From assembly GCF_003967355.1 (NCBI RefSeq), contig NZ_BIFH01000042.1, positions 80,011 through 144,010 of the forward strand: 64,000 nucleotides of DNA, in the 5' to 3' direction. Shown in pieces: positions 26,729 through 34,878 of this stretch. Positions within the stretch are counted from its first letter, which is position 1. Each line of letters opens with the position of its first letter. Made by a program: the position numbers and the translations under genes. This DNA is from Embleya hyalina (lineage in GTDB: Bacteria; Actinomycetota; Actinomycetes; Streptomycetales; Streptomycetaceae). The notes under the pieces are model-generated. The model worked only from the letters and a program-made list of their open reading frames with translations, ran no database searches and was not told where the DNA came from.

Positions 26729-27064
26729 ATGAACCACAAGCTTCGTGGGGCGTCGGGAGTCCTGGCCATCGGCCTGGCCCTCGGCGCTCTCTCCGCCGTC
26801 GCTCCGGCCGTCGCCGCGCCCACGACGGCGCCCACCACGTCGGCCGGGACGTCGGCCGGCACGAGCCCGGCCGCGCCGGACGACTTCCAGTGGCGGTACA
26901 AGCGGGCGTTCTCGTCCACCTACGCCTGCGAGCAGTACGCCGTAGGCCTGTTGAACAACCCCCACTACAAGGCGTACGCCTGCCGCCCGCGTTGGGACGA
27001 GCCCGGCGTCGAACTCTGGATCCTGTCGGACGTCCCGCTCCCGTTCGCGGTTTCGCCCCGTTAG
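26729..27064 (+). CDS. Small secreted protein
   Basis: 111 aa with a typical signal peptide (SGVLAIGLALGALSAVAP, cleavage near VAAPTT), a Thr/Ser/Ala-rich linker and a mature domain of about 65 residues with two cysteines (YACEQYAV and YKAYACRP) that could form a disulphide. GGAAGGAAGG precedes the ATG. No recognised family; the fold may be a small extracellular binding domain. Probably monocistronic. Confidence 0.8.
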   Translation: MNHKLRGASGVLAIGLALGALSAVAPAVAAPTTAPTTSAGTSAGTSPAAPDDFQWRYKRAFSSTYACEQYAVGLLNNPHYKAYACRPRWDEPGVELWILSDVPLPFAVSPR

Positions 27065-27675
27065 GAATCCGCAGTGACGTTCCCGCTGTCGTTTCGAGTG
27101 CCGGCGCGTCCCGCACCTGGACGTGAACAACGCGGCGGGCGGCAAATTCCGCCCCGCACCTCGAGTGATCGCGCAACCGCGTGATCGCGTGACCGATTCG
27201 TCGAACCACCGGAATTCGAGCGGTTCATCGAGACGATCCGCCACACACCGTCAGCCTCTCGGGCGACCGTCCGCATGTCGGTCCTCGCACGTAGGTGTTC
27301 CGCCACCGACGCCGTCGCGCCCTTCTCGACGGCCCGGCAGTAGGACACCGCGCGCCGTTCCGTGCATTCGACCGACGCAGGTCCGCGACCCGGGCGGCTG
27401 TGGGTAAGGATCTCCCGTACGGCACGTCGGCGCGCCGGTTCGTCCGGCGGCCGGCGTGTCGAACGAACCCCGACGCCCGACGCCGAGCGGCCCGCACCCG
27501 GGGGCCGGCCGGGCCGGCCCGGCCCACGTTCGGCCGAGGCGATGTCACCGTCGCCGACCGCGATGTCGACGTGAATCCCGGCATGCTTGATCGCGCGGGT
27601 CGTCGTGTCGGTGAATCTTGTCGAAGCCTCCCCGCCGGTGACTTGCCCGGAGCCGCCGATGCGGTGGGCGATCAC
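27061..27675 (-). CDS. Doubtful hypothetical frame downstream of a secreted-protein gene
   Basis: A 204-codon open frame from GTG 27675 with strong GC bias at third positions in two blocks (27540-27740 and 27260-27390), which argues for past or present coding. No family was recognised and no convincing ribosome site is seen. It is in the same reading frame as the upstream secreted protein and separated from it by one TGA, so it could be a lost C-terminal extension rather than a gene. Its last four bases overlap the stop of the convergent gene. Confidence 0.3.
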   Translation of the reverse strand: MIAHRIGGSGQVTGGEASTRFTDTTTRAIKHAGIHVDIAVGDGDIASAERGPGRPGRPPGAGRSASGVGVRSTRRPPDEPARRRAVREILTHSRPGRGPASVECTERRAVSYCRAVEKGATASVAEHLRARTDMRTVAREADGVWRIVSMNRSNSGGSTNRSRDHAVARSLEVRGGICRPPRCSRPGAGRAGTRNDSGNVTADS

Positions 27676-27753
27676 TGCCGCGTTCCAGCCGGTCCTGCCG
27701 CCCGACTTGTCGGTGGCCTCGGTGACGGCCGCGCCGTCGGGCCCGCCGGCGGA

Positions 27754-28311
27754 TCAGGAGAGGTGGGTGAACTCCACCACGAGTGGGCCGGCGGCCTCGG
27801 TGAGGCCCGCTTCGGTCGCGCACTGCGGCTTCGGCAGCGGTGACAGGGTCCGGGTGGTGACGGTCGTGTCGTCGACGAAGCGTCCGGACCGGACCTTGCC
27901 CCTGAAGACCGCCAACCGTCCCCCGCCGACCGGGGTTTCGATGCCGCCGGACTCCTCGAGACTGCTGGTGCCGCCGTCGTCCCAGGTGATGGTCGTCGTG
28001 CGGGTGCGGGTGCCCCCGTCGCAGCTCATCAGCCCCGACATGGTGGAGGTGACGCGGCCCGAGGCGGGCAGCGTGCCACCGAACGGCAGGCAGGACGTCA
28101 ACTCGCCACTGCCCTCGCCGGCGACCTGACGCAGCGTCGAGTTCAACCCCGGAGTGAAGGTCTCGGTCTGGAACCCGGTACAGGTCTGCACCACGGGCAC
28201 CGGCAGTGCGCTCGCGGCGGATTCGGCCGGACTCGCGGCGCCGGCGACGACGAACGCCGGCACGGCCGCGAGAACGACGAGCCCCAGGCCGAGAAGTCGC
28301 GTGTGGTTCAT
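27754..28311 (-). CDS. Secreted protein of unknown function
   Basis: 185 aa with a signal peptide (LLGLGLVVLAAVPAFVVAGAA, cleavage near residue 30). The mature part has cysteines in VQTCTGFQTE, LTSCLPFGG, SGLMSCDGG and KPQCATE, suggesting disulphides, and alternates polar strands in the manner of small extracellular beta-proteins (TTTITWDDGG). Start ATG 28311 with GAGGTTG upstream. No family recognised. The reading frame stays open and coding-like beyond its TGA (see findings). Confidence 0.75.
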   Translation of the reverse strand: MNHTRLLGLGLVVLAAVPAFVVAGAASPAESAASALPVPVVQTCTGFQTETFTPGLNSTLRQVAGEGSGELTSCLPFGGTLPASGRVTSTMSGLMSCDGGTRTRTTTITWDDGGTSSLEESGGIETPVGGGRLAVFRGKVRSGRFVDDTTVTTRTLSPLPKPQCATEAGLTEAAGPLVVEFTHLS

Positions 28312-28489
28312 GGGTCAACCTCGCAGATGGATGTGGCCGTGGTGGCGGAGGGGCCGGGCCCCACGGTTGCCGTCCTCGGGTGTGGACACGTGGATCGTCG
28401 GTTCGCGGCGGACACCGCGGTCGTGCAACGACGCGGGACCGGAGCGGGGTTACGGCTGGTCACCCGAAAGGATGAAACGGGTGCGCGGG

Positions 28490-28993
28490 TCACCGGCCGC
28501 AGGACGAGAAGACGGCACGCGCCGCGTCGCCGGGCGACGTGCGTGGCTTGGCTGTTGCGGGGTCGGGCGTGGTACCACCGTGCCGCGCTCGGTCGGTGTT
28601 CATCCTCGGGAGGATCTTGCTCAGGCGGAGCTTGCCGGATCGCTCGTGCATCGCATCGTGCTCCAGAGCGTGTCGCACCTGGGAGAGGGACCGGATCGTC
28701 GCGACGGTGGTCGCGGCGTTGCTGTCGGGGATCAGCGAGAACCCCGCCTCGCAGGCGTGGTCGCGCTCCCGCCGAGGGCCGGCGTGGATCCGCTCGCGCA
28801 TTCGGAACAGCACGATCCGCACGTCGGGCCGCCGCGTTCGTGGTTCCGTGGGCAGCGGCCTGCCGGGTAGCAGGCCGTCGTGGAGGGCGCCGCTGCCCGA
28901 GCCGCCCACGGCGTCCGGCGTGACGGCCAGGCCCGCGCCGCCGGTGGCCGCGCGCAACTCCCGGCGCAGATCCGCGCCGGTGGGGCCGCACAC
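28490..28993 (-). CDS. Hypothetical protein
   Basis: About 167 codons from a GTG at 28993. Third-codon-position GC is near 90 percent across the frame (for example the stretch RMRERIHAGPRRERDHACEA), as in real genes of this genome, whereas the other frames are not biased this way. The C-terminal part contains NAATTVATIRSLSQVRHALE, a plausible helix. No domain recognised and no good ribosome-binding site, so the 5' end may be missing and the gene could be a remnant. Confidence 0.45.
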   Translation of the reverse strand: MCGPTGADLRRELRAATGGAGLAVTPDAVGGSGSGALHDGLLPGRPLPTEPRTRRPDVRIVLFRMRERIHAGPRRERDHACEAGFSLIPDSNAATTVATIRSLSQVRHALEHDAMHERSGKLRLSKILPRMNTDRARHGGTTPDPATAKPRTSPGDAARAVFSSCGR

Positions 28994-29221
28994 GATGGCG
29001 GACGGATCCGGATCGGCCGAGGGGCGGCCGCGCGGCCGGGACCTGCGGCACGGTGTGCCCGGTCTCCCGTACCCCCACGTGTTGTTGCACCGGACGGATT
29101 CTCCGCACTGCGGCCGTCGCCGTGCTCCGGACTCGGGCCGTTCCCACGTGTCTCGCTCGACTCCACGGCTGTCCGGCCGCAGTGCGCTGCCGGGCTCGGG
29201 GTAGGGCCCGACGATCCACGG

Positions 29222-29692
29222 ATGGTAAAGTTTTCGCCAAGGGAATCGATCGCGCCCTCCGGGCGGAGGGGAGCGCGTGTGCCGCAGCGAGCGAATCGCC
29301 TGTCGGTTCCGGTCGTTGCGTTGCTCTTCGTGTTGTCCCTCGTGGCCGCCTTCGCTGCCGGGTTCGGCCGAGGCGAGGGAGCCGGCGGATCGTTGCCGGT
29401 GGCCGCGGCCAACGTGCACGCGACGCCGGTGTCCGGTGGACCGCACGGACTCGAACGCCCCCAGGACTGTCGGCCGGCCTCGTCGACCTCCGCACCGGTG
29501 GCGACCGCCGGTGAACTCGATCGCCCCGAGCCGCACACGCATGTCGACGCCGCCGCACGTGTCGCCGCCGACGAGCGGTTTTCGCGCGTGCGGTGTGCAC
29601 CGCCGGTCACCCGGTGGGGGATCGACCCACCCGCGGGTCATGGGCCGCGTCCGCCGCCCGCACGGGGGCCACCGGAGTGCGCCGGGACCTGA
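29222..29692 (+). CDS. Hypothetical protein with one N-terminal membrane segment
   Basis: 156 aa from ATG 29222. A basic N-terminus is followed by one hydrophobic segment (VPVVALLFVLSLVAAFAAGF), then a proline/alanine/histidine-rich extracytoplasmic tail with two cysteines. No ribosome site is obvious. It ends 69 bases before the antiporter gene. Unrecognised; it could be a small membrane-anchored exported protein. Confidence 0.45.
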   Translation: MVKFSPRESIAPSGRRGARVPQRANRLSVPVVALLFVLSLVAAFAAGFGRGEGAGGSLPVAAANVHATPVSGGPHGLERPQDCRPASSTSAPVATAGELDRPEPHTHVDAAARVAADERFSRVRCAPPVTRWGIDPPAGHGPRPPPARGPPECAGT

Positions 29693-29761
29693 CGTTCGGC
29701 CCCTGCCGACGTCAGCCGTCCCCGACGACGCCCGGACCCGACCACCGCCCCCGGAAGGACG

Positions 29762-31021
29762 GTGATCTTCGTGCATCTCGCGGAGGCCCTGATCGCGCTC
29801 GGCGGCGCATTCCTCGCCGCCGGAATCCTCGCCCGTGCAGGCGCCCGCATCGGGCTGCCGACCATCCCGCTGTTCATGCTGGCCGGCATCCTGTTCGGCC
29901 CCAACACCCCCGGTATCGCCCTCGTCGACAACCCCGCCGACCTCAAACTGCTCGGCGCAATCGGCCTGGTTTTCCTGCTGTTCTATCTGGGCCTCGAATT
30001 CCACACCGACGACCTGGTCGCCGGTGGGCGCCGCTTGGTCGGCGTCGGTGCCCTCTATCTCGTGCTCAACGTGGGAGGCGGCTTCCTGTTCGGGCTCGCG
30101 CTCGGCTGGGGTTGGCGCGAGGCGCTCGTGCTCGCGGGCGTAATCGGCATCTCCTCGTCGGCGATCGTCACGAAGGTGCTGGTCGACCTGGGTCGACTGG
30201 GCAATCCCGAGACCCGGTTGATCCTGGGCGTGATCGTGATCGAGGATGTCTTCCTCGCGCTCTATCTCGCCATCCTGACCCCTGTGCTCAGCGAGGCCGA
30301 AGGCATGGGCGCGGCGGCGCTCGACGTCGGCAAGGCGTTCGGATTTCTGATCCTGCTCGCCTCGGTCGCGCGCTGGGGCACGCGACTGGTCGGCCGGTTG
30401 ATCGCCACCAAGGACGACGAACTGCTCGTGGTGATCTTCACCGGTCTGGCGATCCTGACCGCCGGAGTGGCCGAGGAACTCGGTGTATCGGACGCGATGG
30501 GCGCGTTCATGATCGGTCTGATCCTGGGGGCCACCAAGACCGCGCCGCGGATCCGGGAGTTGGTGCATCCGCTGCGGGACGCGTTCGCGGCGATCTTCTT
30601 CTTCTCCTTCGGCCTGTCGATCGACCCCGGCGACCTGGCGAAGGTGGCCGTGCCGGTGGCGCTCGCGGTGCTGCTCACCTTCGTGCTCAACGGCGTCGCC
30701 GGCGTGGCCGCCGCGCGGATTAGCGATCTGGATCGATCGCAGGCGTCGAACGTCGTGTTCACGATCCTGTCCCGGGGCGAGTTCGCGCTGGTCCTGGCGG
30801 CGCTCGCGGCGAGCGCCGGCGGTCTGGACGCGCGACTCGCGCCGTTCATCGCCGGGTACGTGCTGGTCATGGCGGTGCTCGGGCCGCTGGCGGCGACCCG
30901 GGCCCGGCGATTCGAACGGGCGTTGCCCGCGCGGCTGTTCCGGGAGCGGTACGAGGGCGTCAGGGAGGAGGAAGACGCGGGCGTTCCGACGCCGACGGGG
31001 TCGCGGGGGCACCCCGGCTGA
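29762..31021 (+). CDS. CPA2-family cation:proton antiporter
   Basis: 419 aa, about twelve hydrophobic segments, Na+/H+ exchanger domain. Motifs include LPTIPLFMLAGILFGPN near the start, FLLFYLGLEF, ISSSAIVTKVL, the transport-site acidic pair in GVIVIEDVFLALYL, and SRGEFALVLAALA. No C-terminal TrkA-N domain is fused, unlike KefB/KefC, so a separate regulatory subunit or none is implied. GTG 29762 follows GGAAGGAC. Role: pH or K+/Na+ homeostasis at the membrane. Confidence 0.9.
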   Translation: MIFVHLAEALIALGGAFLAAGILARAGARIGLPTIPLFMLAGILFGPNTPGIALVDNPADLKLLGAIGLVFLLFYLGLEFHTDDLVAGGRRLVGVGALYLVLNVGGGFLFGLALGWGWREALVLAGVIGISSSAIVTKVLVDLGRLGNPETRLILGVIVIEDVFLALYLAILTPVLSEAEGMGAAALDVGKAFGFLILLASVARWGTRLVGRLIATKDDELLVVIFTGLAILTAGVAEELGVSDAMGAFMIGLILGATKTAPRIRELVHPLRDAFAAIFFFSFGLSIDPGDLAKVAVPVALAVLLTFVLNGVAGVAAARISDLDRSQASNVVFTILSRGEFALVLAALAASAGGLDARLAPFIAGYVLVMAVLGPLAATRARRFERALPARLFRERYEGVREEEDAGVPTPTGSRGHPG

Positions 31022-31282
31022 CGAGCGGAGGGTGCGCGGCGCCGACGCGCGGGAGCGGCTGACGGACGTGACACCCATCCAGCCCACCCGGAGACGACGG
31101 CGCCGCGACCGAACCCGCACGATCGCGGCGACGCCGGGGCTCGTGTCGATTCGACCCCGAGGCGCCGCCTCCGCCGGACCCGAACCGCTGCGGCGGCTAC
31201 ACGGCGGGTTACACCCCATCCTCGACAACCCGGACGGGACGAGGACGCTGCTCACCTCGGTCGATCGAGACCTCTTCGACGA

Positions 31283-31693
31283 CTAGGCGGTCGCCGTCCT
31301 CCAGCCGGAGCAGCTCTCCCACTTGGCGCCGACGCCCTTTTGCAGGCAGACCCGGAACCGGATCAGGCGGCCTTCCACGAAGTCGTACGAGTAGGGCAGC
31401 CACCCGTATCCGGCGCCGCTGTAGTACTTGTTCGTGAAATGCTGGTAAGGGTTCGACCCGTACTTGACCTGGACATCCAGCACGACGCCATAAGCGTCCT
31501 TCTGGTTCAGGTCGAAAAGAATGAAGTCGTCTCCGTTGCTGACGAATTGCGCCTTCGCATCCCCGGTCGGATTCGTGACGGAGTACACGGTATTGCCCGC
31601 CGCCTCGGCGGATGTACCGAACGCCACGCTGGTGGCCAGTGCCGCGACGGCCGCGCCGACAGTGGTTGCGACGCGCTTCGTAATCCTGTGCAA
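31283..31693 (-). CDS. Small exported protein, paralogue A of a divergent pair
   Basis: 136 aa. Start is a TTG (31693) with GGGGAGA upstream, giving LHRITKRVATTVGAAVAALA and signal cleavage near AEAAGN. The mature domain (about 100 aa) has NGDDFILFDLNQKDAYGVVL, an aromatic strand YSYDFVEGRLIRFRV and two cysteines close to the C-terminus, ending WRTATA. It is clearly related to the protein encoded divergently at 32001-32417 (shared NGD, DL, YDF.EGR, RFRV/RFSV, ATA end). Unknown function; likely beta-sandwich. Confidence 0.8.
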   Translation of the reverse strand: MHRITKRVATTVGAAVAALATSVAFGTSAEAAGNTVYSVTNPTGDAKAQFVSNGDDFILFDLNQKDAYGVVLDVQVKYGSNPYQHFTNKYYSGAGYGWLPYSYDFVEGRLIRFRVCLQKGVGAKWESCSGWRTATA

Positions 31694-32000
31694 GGTGTCT
31701 CCCCGCCTATTGTGATCTTCAGGGAGATTCTTTGCCGTGCGATTACCGGAAGCTATCCGCTTTGCGCAAGTGATGCCACGCCACGCCCGTCCATTCGGGC
31801 GGGATTGCCGAATGCGATGCGCGATTTCGGCCACGAGTGGCGCCCGCGTCGCCGGCGCCCCGATCCGCCGCCCCCCCATCGGCGATGCCCGCGACGGCCG
31901 GCGCCGCGCGAACAGCCTTACGCACGACGGATATTGCCGATGGGTGAGATGGCCGATACTCCTCGGACAGGCCGCTCCGAGTCGAGCAAAGGACAAGTTC
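31694..32000. other. Divergent promoter region between exported paralogues
   Basis: 307 bases with locally lower GC on both sides (around 31700-31760 and 31915-31960). It should hold two divergent promoters; no clear palindromic operator was identified. Confidence 0.45.
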
Positions 32001-32417
32001 TTGCGCAGGATCACCGAGCGAGCAGCGACGATCACGGCTTCCGCCGTGGTCACGTTGAGCGCTTTCGCCGTTGTGGCCACTCCCGCCGGCGCGGCGGGCA
32101 ACGCCACGATCACCTCGCGGACGCACGTCTACGGCGGGGGTGCCGTCACCGCCGACGCCACGTTCTACAGCAACGGGGACAAGTTGCGTATTCGCGACCT
32201 GCGCCCCAACGAACCGAGTGTTCCTGTTGTGCACTTGCAGTACTACTACAACGGACAGTGGCGCAACCAGAGCGCCGACCTCTGGGGCAACGCGTCGACC
32301 CAGTGGTACGACTTCGACTTCGCCGAAGGTCGCGCGGTCCGATTCAGCGTCGCCCGACAGACCCGCGAGGGCGGTGCCCGCGTAGGCGGCGAGGGCTGGG
32401 TGTACGCGACCGCCTGA
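32001..32417 (+). CDS. Small exported protein, paralogue B of a divergent pair
   Basis: 138 aa from TTG 32001 (AAAGGA nine bases upstream). Signal peptide with hydrophobic core VVTLSAFAVVATPAG. The mature domain parallels paralogue A: FYSNGDKLRIRDL, VHLQYYYNGQWRNQ, YDFDFAEGRAVRFSV and the ending WVYATA; the C-terminal cysteines of A are absent. The same start codon type and divergent arrangement suggest an old inverted duplication. A strong terminator follows the stop. Confidence 0.8.
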   Translation: MRRITERAATITASAVVTLSAFAVVATPAGAAGNATITSRTHVYGGGAVTADATFYSNGDKLRIRDLRPNEPSVPVVHLQYYYNGQWRNQSADLWGNASTQWYDFDFAEGRAVRFSVARQTREGGARVGGEGWVYATA

Positions 32418-32423
32418 CCCACC

Positions 32424-32458
32424 GAACGGCCCGGCCTCCCCTCGGAGCCGGGCCGTTC
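32424..32458 (+). terminator. Hairpin terminator after paralogue B
   Basis: Perfect 12-bp stem (GAACGGCCCGGC and its complement) with an 11-base loop, seven bases after the stop. Confidence 0.8.
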
Positions 32459-32598
32459 CCGCACGTCGCCAGGGTGTGGACTCGAACTCGGCGGCCGTGC
32501 AGGGCTCCTCCTGCGGGCGATCGCGCGGGATGCCACTGTCGGCGGCGTGGTGTGACGATGGGGCGGCTCGCGGTGGGCGGGGGCTCGGTTCGCCGGGT

Positions 32599-32706
32599 CT
32601 ACGGGTGGCCGAAGTAGCGGTCCCACCACGTGGGCCGGCGTTCGTCCCCGCGCGGCGTTGCCGGTCCGTCGTACGGGGTGTCGAGGAGTTCCTCCGACGC
32701 CACCAC
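32599..32706 (-). CDS. Possible 35-residue small protein coupled to the upstream gene
   Basis: GTG 32706 begins three bases after the stop of the hypothetical gene at 32710-33090. The frame has strong third-position GC and an ordered-looking sequence ending RPTWWDRYFGHP. Size and absence of a known family keep confidence low; a frame-shifted tail of the upstream gene is the alternative. Confidence 0.4.
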   Translation of the reverse strand: MVASEELLDTPYDGPATPRGDERRPTWWDRYFGHP

Positions 32707-32709
32707 GTA

Positions 32710-33090
32710 TCAGGTGTCGAGCAGGGCCCGTTTCACGGTCGCGAGGTCTCCGGCGTCCAGGGCGCCCTCCTCGCGCGCCTCGTCCGTGCCGAGGTACGCG
32801 CCGGGGTTGTCCGCCGCGACCATCGCGAGCGAGCCGAAGTTGCTGATCGAGACGACGATCCGCGTCCCGCACACCGTGGCCTCGCCCGGGACGACGACGC
32901 GCGCGTACTCGACCGTGTTGCGGTGATGACACTCCACTGGGCAGCGGGTCGCGAAATCCGCCTCCACCCGGGACACCAGTCGGTGGAGCATCGACGAGAT
33001 CCCCCGCTCGTCGTACTCCTGCGGTGCACACAAGTGTTCGCCGTCGTCGAGCCGACGCAGGAGCGCGATCAAAGCCACATCGTCGTTCAT
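32710..33090 (-). CDS. Hypothetical protein
   Basis: 126 aa from ATG 33090 (GGGGGT upstream; another ATG at 33102 is in frame). It contains a helix LIALLRRLDDGEHL, a Cys/His patch (ATRCPVECHHRNTVEYARVV) that could bind a metal, and a beta-rich middle (ATVCGTRIVVSISNFGSLA). No family recognised; cytosolic by composition. Confidence 0.65.
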   Translation of the reverse strand: MNDDVALIALLRRLDDGEHLCAPQEYDERGISSMLHRLVSRVEADFATRCPVECHHRNTVEYARVVVPGEATVCGTRIVVSISNFGSLAMVAADNPGAYLGTDEAREEGALDAGDLATVKRALLDT

Positions 33091-33451
33091 CACGACCCCC
33101 ATCCTGTCGCGCTCTTCGGGTGTTGCGCCGCCCCCGGGTCGGGCCCGCGCTCGGTGGTCGGCCATCCATCGGCGGTGTGCACGATCCTGCGGATCAATAC
33201 GGTCAGACCATTTACAACCATATAAAAAACGGTCTACTCTTGAGTCAAGAAGATGAACCGTATCCAGGTTCGAATCTCTTGGTCTCCCATTGGCCTGATG
33301 TGAGAATCGCGGCTGCACAGGGCTCTGGGGATGTCGGCGGGATCGGATCCTGGGTACACCGCAAGCCGATCGAACGGCGCACCAAAAATCCGCAAACGGT
33401 CCTGGATCCTACGCAGTGTTTCTTCGGGGTCACGGTCTGGAGGTGCCTCCC
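33091..33451. other. Intergenic region with AT-rich island and tRNA-T-arm-like sequence
   Basis: No gene supported. 33200-33300 is unusually AT-rich (for example CATATAAAAAACGG), includes the 6-1-6 palindrome TCTTGAGTCAAGA near 33239 and the sequence AGGTTCGAATC at about 33269-33279 followed by GGTCTCCCA. The last two resemble a tRNA T-arm and 3' acceptor end, but the stems do not pair, so no tRNA is called. The 3' part probably carries the promoter of the ATPase gene. Confidence 0.45.
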
Positions 33452-33952
33452 ATGAACACCCGTCTAGCCGCCCGCCCGGCGCCCGCTCCGCGCGACGGGT
33501 CCCCGCGTCCCGTCGTGATCCCGCTCGCGGCGGGCCCGGGTTCCGTGCCGTACGCGCGTCGGCGCGCCGTTGAGGTGGCGCGGAACTGGGGTATGGCCGA
33601 CGACGACATCGACGCCGTTCGCATCGTGGTTTCCGAACTCGTCGGGAACGCGGTCCGGCACGCGTACGCGTCCAACGGGCACGGTCGGAATGAACGGTCC
33701 GGTGGCAGCTCATCGGTCATCGATCTCTCCATGTGGACCGTCGACGGGCTGTTGATCGTGCAGGTCGGCGACCACAGTCCGAAGCCGCCCGTCGTGGGCC
33801 TCGGAGCACAGGACGAGGAGCACGGGCGGGGGCTCTTCCTGGTCGCTTCGGAGTCCGAGCAGGTCGGCTACCAGCGCACCCCGGGAGGCGGCAAGGTCGT
33901 GTGGGCGGCGCGCGCGGTGTGTACGGCCGCGGTCGCGGCACGCTGCTCGTGA
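33452..33952 (+). CDS. RsbW-like ATP-binding regulatory protein (HATPase_c)
   Basis: 166 aa stand-alone GHKL ATPase of the anti-sigma/serine-kinase type common in Streptomyces. The N-box is VSELVGNAVRHAYA, the first glycine box VQVGDHSPKPPV and the second EEHGRGLFLVAS. Such proteins bind sigma factors or anti-sigma antagonists. ATG 33452 with GGAGGTG six bases upstream. No sigma factor or antagonist gene lies next to it. Confidence 0.87.
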   Translation: MNTRLAARPAPAPRDGSPRPVVIPLAAGPGSVPYARRRAVEVARNWGMADDDIDAVRIVVSELVGNAVRHAYASNGHGRNERSGGSSSVIDLSMWTVDGLLIVQVGDHSPKPPVVGLGAQDEEHGRGLFLVASESEQVGYQRTPGGGKVVWAARAVCTAAVAARCS

Positions 33953-34039
33953 CGAGTGCGTACAGGCGGCCTCCAAGGCGACCCAAGCGTCGTCCCATTG
34001 CGTCCGCCCACCACCTGGCTTCAGTCGACTGCCATCCGG

Positions 34040-34076
34040 TTTGGAGCGATGAACCAATTTGGTGCGCCGCTCCAAA
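34040..34076. promoter_or_regulatory. Palindromic operator upstream of a TetR gene
   Basis: Perfect 9-bp arms TTTGGAGCG (34040-34048) and CGCTCCAAA (34068-34076) are centred 36 bases before the TetR ATG. Between them lies a second, shorter palindrome ACCAATTTGGT. The nested symmetry and location fit a TetR autoregulatory operator. Confidence 0.65.
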
Positions 34077-34093
34077 TGTGTCACTGTGGCGGC

Positions 34094-34786
34094 ATGGCAA
34101 CGAGAACCGGGCGGCCCCAGCGGCGCAACCAGGTGCTCTCCCGAGAGCGGATCATCGAGACCGCGATCGAGTTGCTCGACGCGGGCGGCGAGAGCGCGCT
34201 GACCACGCGAGCGCTGACGGAACGCCTGTCCACCGGGTCCGGAGCGATCTACTACCGGGCGGGCAGCCGTGACGAACTGCTGGACACGGCAACGGAAACG
34301 GTCGTCACTGCCGCCCTCGCAGCCAAGCCCGCCGGGGCCGCGGCCACGCCCGAGGACGAGATCCGCACCGTCGCGCTGGCCCTGTTCGACGCGATCGCCG
34401 AGCACCAGTGGCTCGCGACACGGCTGACTCTGCAGATCGTCCGGAAGCCATTCGGCCCGGTGACGGTGGGGATCTTCGAACGGATCGGCCGGCAGGTGGG
34501 CGCGCTGGGTGTGCCGCAGGCTTCCTGGTTCGACGCCGCCTCGACGCTTGTGCACTACATTCTCGGGGCCGTCAGCCAGAACGCCCGCATCGACGGTGAC
34601 ACCTCGACCGTCCAGCCCGACCGGGCCGAGTTCCTCGAAGCGACGGCGACGGCCTGGCAGGCGCTCGCTCCCGAGGACTACCCGTTCATGCACGCCATCG
34701 TCGGCCGGATCAGGGAGCACGACGATCGCGAGCAGTTCCTTACCGGCATCGCCATCGTCCTCGATGGCCTGACCCGGCTCGGTTGA
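34094..34786 (+). CDS. TetR-family transcriptional regulator
   Basis: 230 aa. The helix-turn-helix is in TTRALTERLSTGSGAIYYRA (about residues 35-54), preceded by a basic N-terminus (GRPQRRNQVLSRERI). The C-terminal region is a TetR_C ligand domain. ATG 34094. It was probably paired with the FAD-monooxygenase gene whose first 14 codons remain at 34837, an arrangement common in drug-modification loci; that partner is now lost. Likely autoregulated through the operator just upstream. Confidence 0.9.
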   Translation: MATRTGRPQRRNQVLSRERIIETAIELLDAGGESALTTRALTERLSTGSGAIYYRAGSRDELLDTATETVVTAALAAKPAGAAATPEDEIRTVALALFDAIAEHQWLATRLTLQIVRKPFGPVTVGIFERIGRQVGALGVPQASWFDAASTLVHYILGAVSQNARIDGDTSTVQPDRAEFLEATATAWQALAPEDYPFMHAIVGRIREHDDREQFLTGIAIVLDGLTRLG

Positions 34787-34836
34787 CCCGCCCGTCCGTC
34801 CGGGCCCCTGCGTGCGTTTTCGGATAGGCATCCCTC

Positions 34837-34878
34837 ATGCGTGACGTGGTGATCGCCGGCGGTGGCCCGGTCGGCTTT
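34837..34878 (+). pseudogene. 5' stub of an FAD-dependent monooxygenase gene
   Basis: From ATG 34837 the sequence encodes MRDVVIAGGGPVGF, the beginning of the FAD-binding Rossmann motif of class A flavin monooxygenases. Homology stops abruptly at about 34878, where the antisense WD40 fragment begins. Only 14 codons survive, so the gene is inactive. Confidence 0.65.

Noticed and set aside
28994..31255. Long minus-strand frame covering the antiporter gene
   Set aside because: The part opposite the antiporter is an antisense shadow; only the 28490-28993 segment has independent coding bias and is kept as a hypothetical gene.
31032..31286. Small plus-strand gene after the antiporter (ending near 31286)
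   Set aside because: The C-terminal tract looks mildly coding but the frame has an arginine-rich, low-complexity start, no ribosome site and overlaps the end of the exported paralogue gene.
33232..33290. A tRNA gene
   Set aside because: Only T-loop-like and acceptor-like sequences are present; T-stem and acceptor stem do not pair and the D and anticodon arms are absent.
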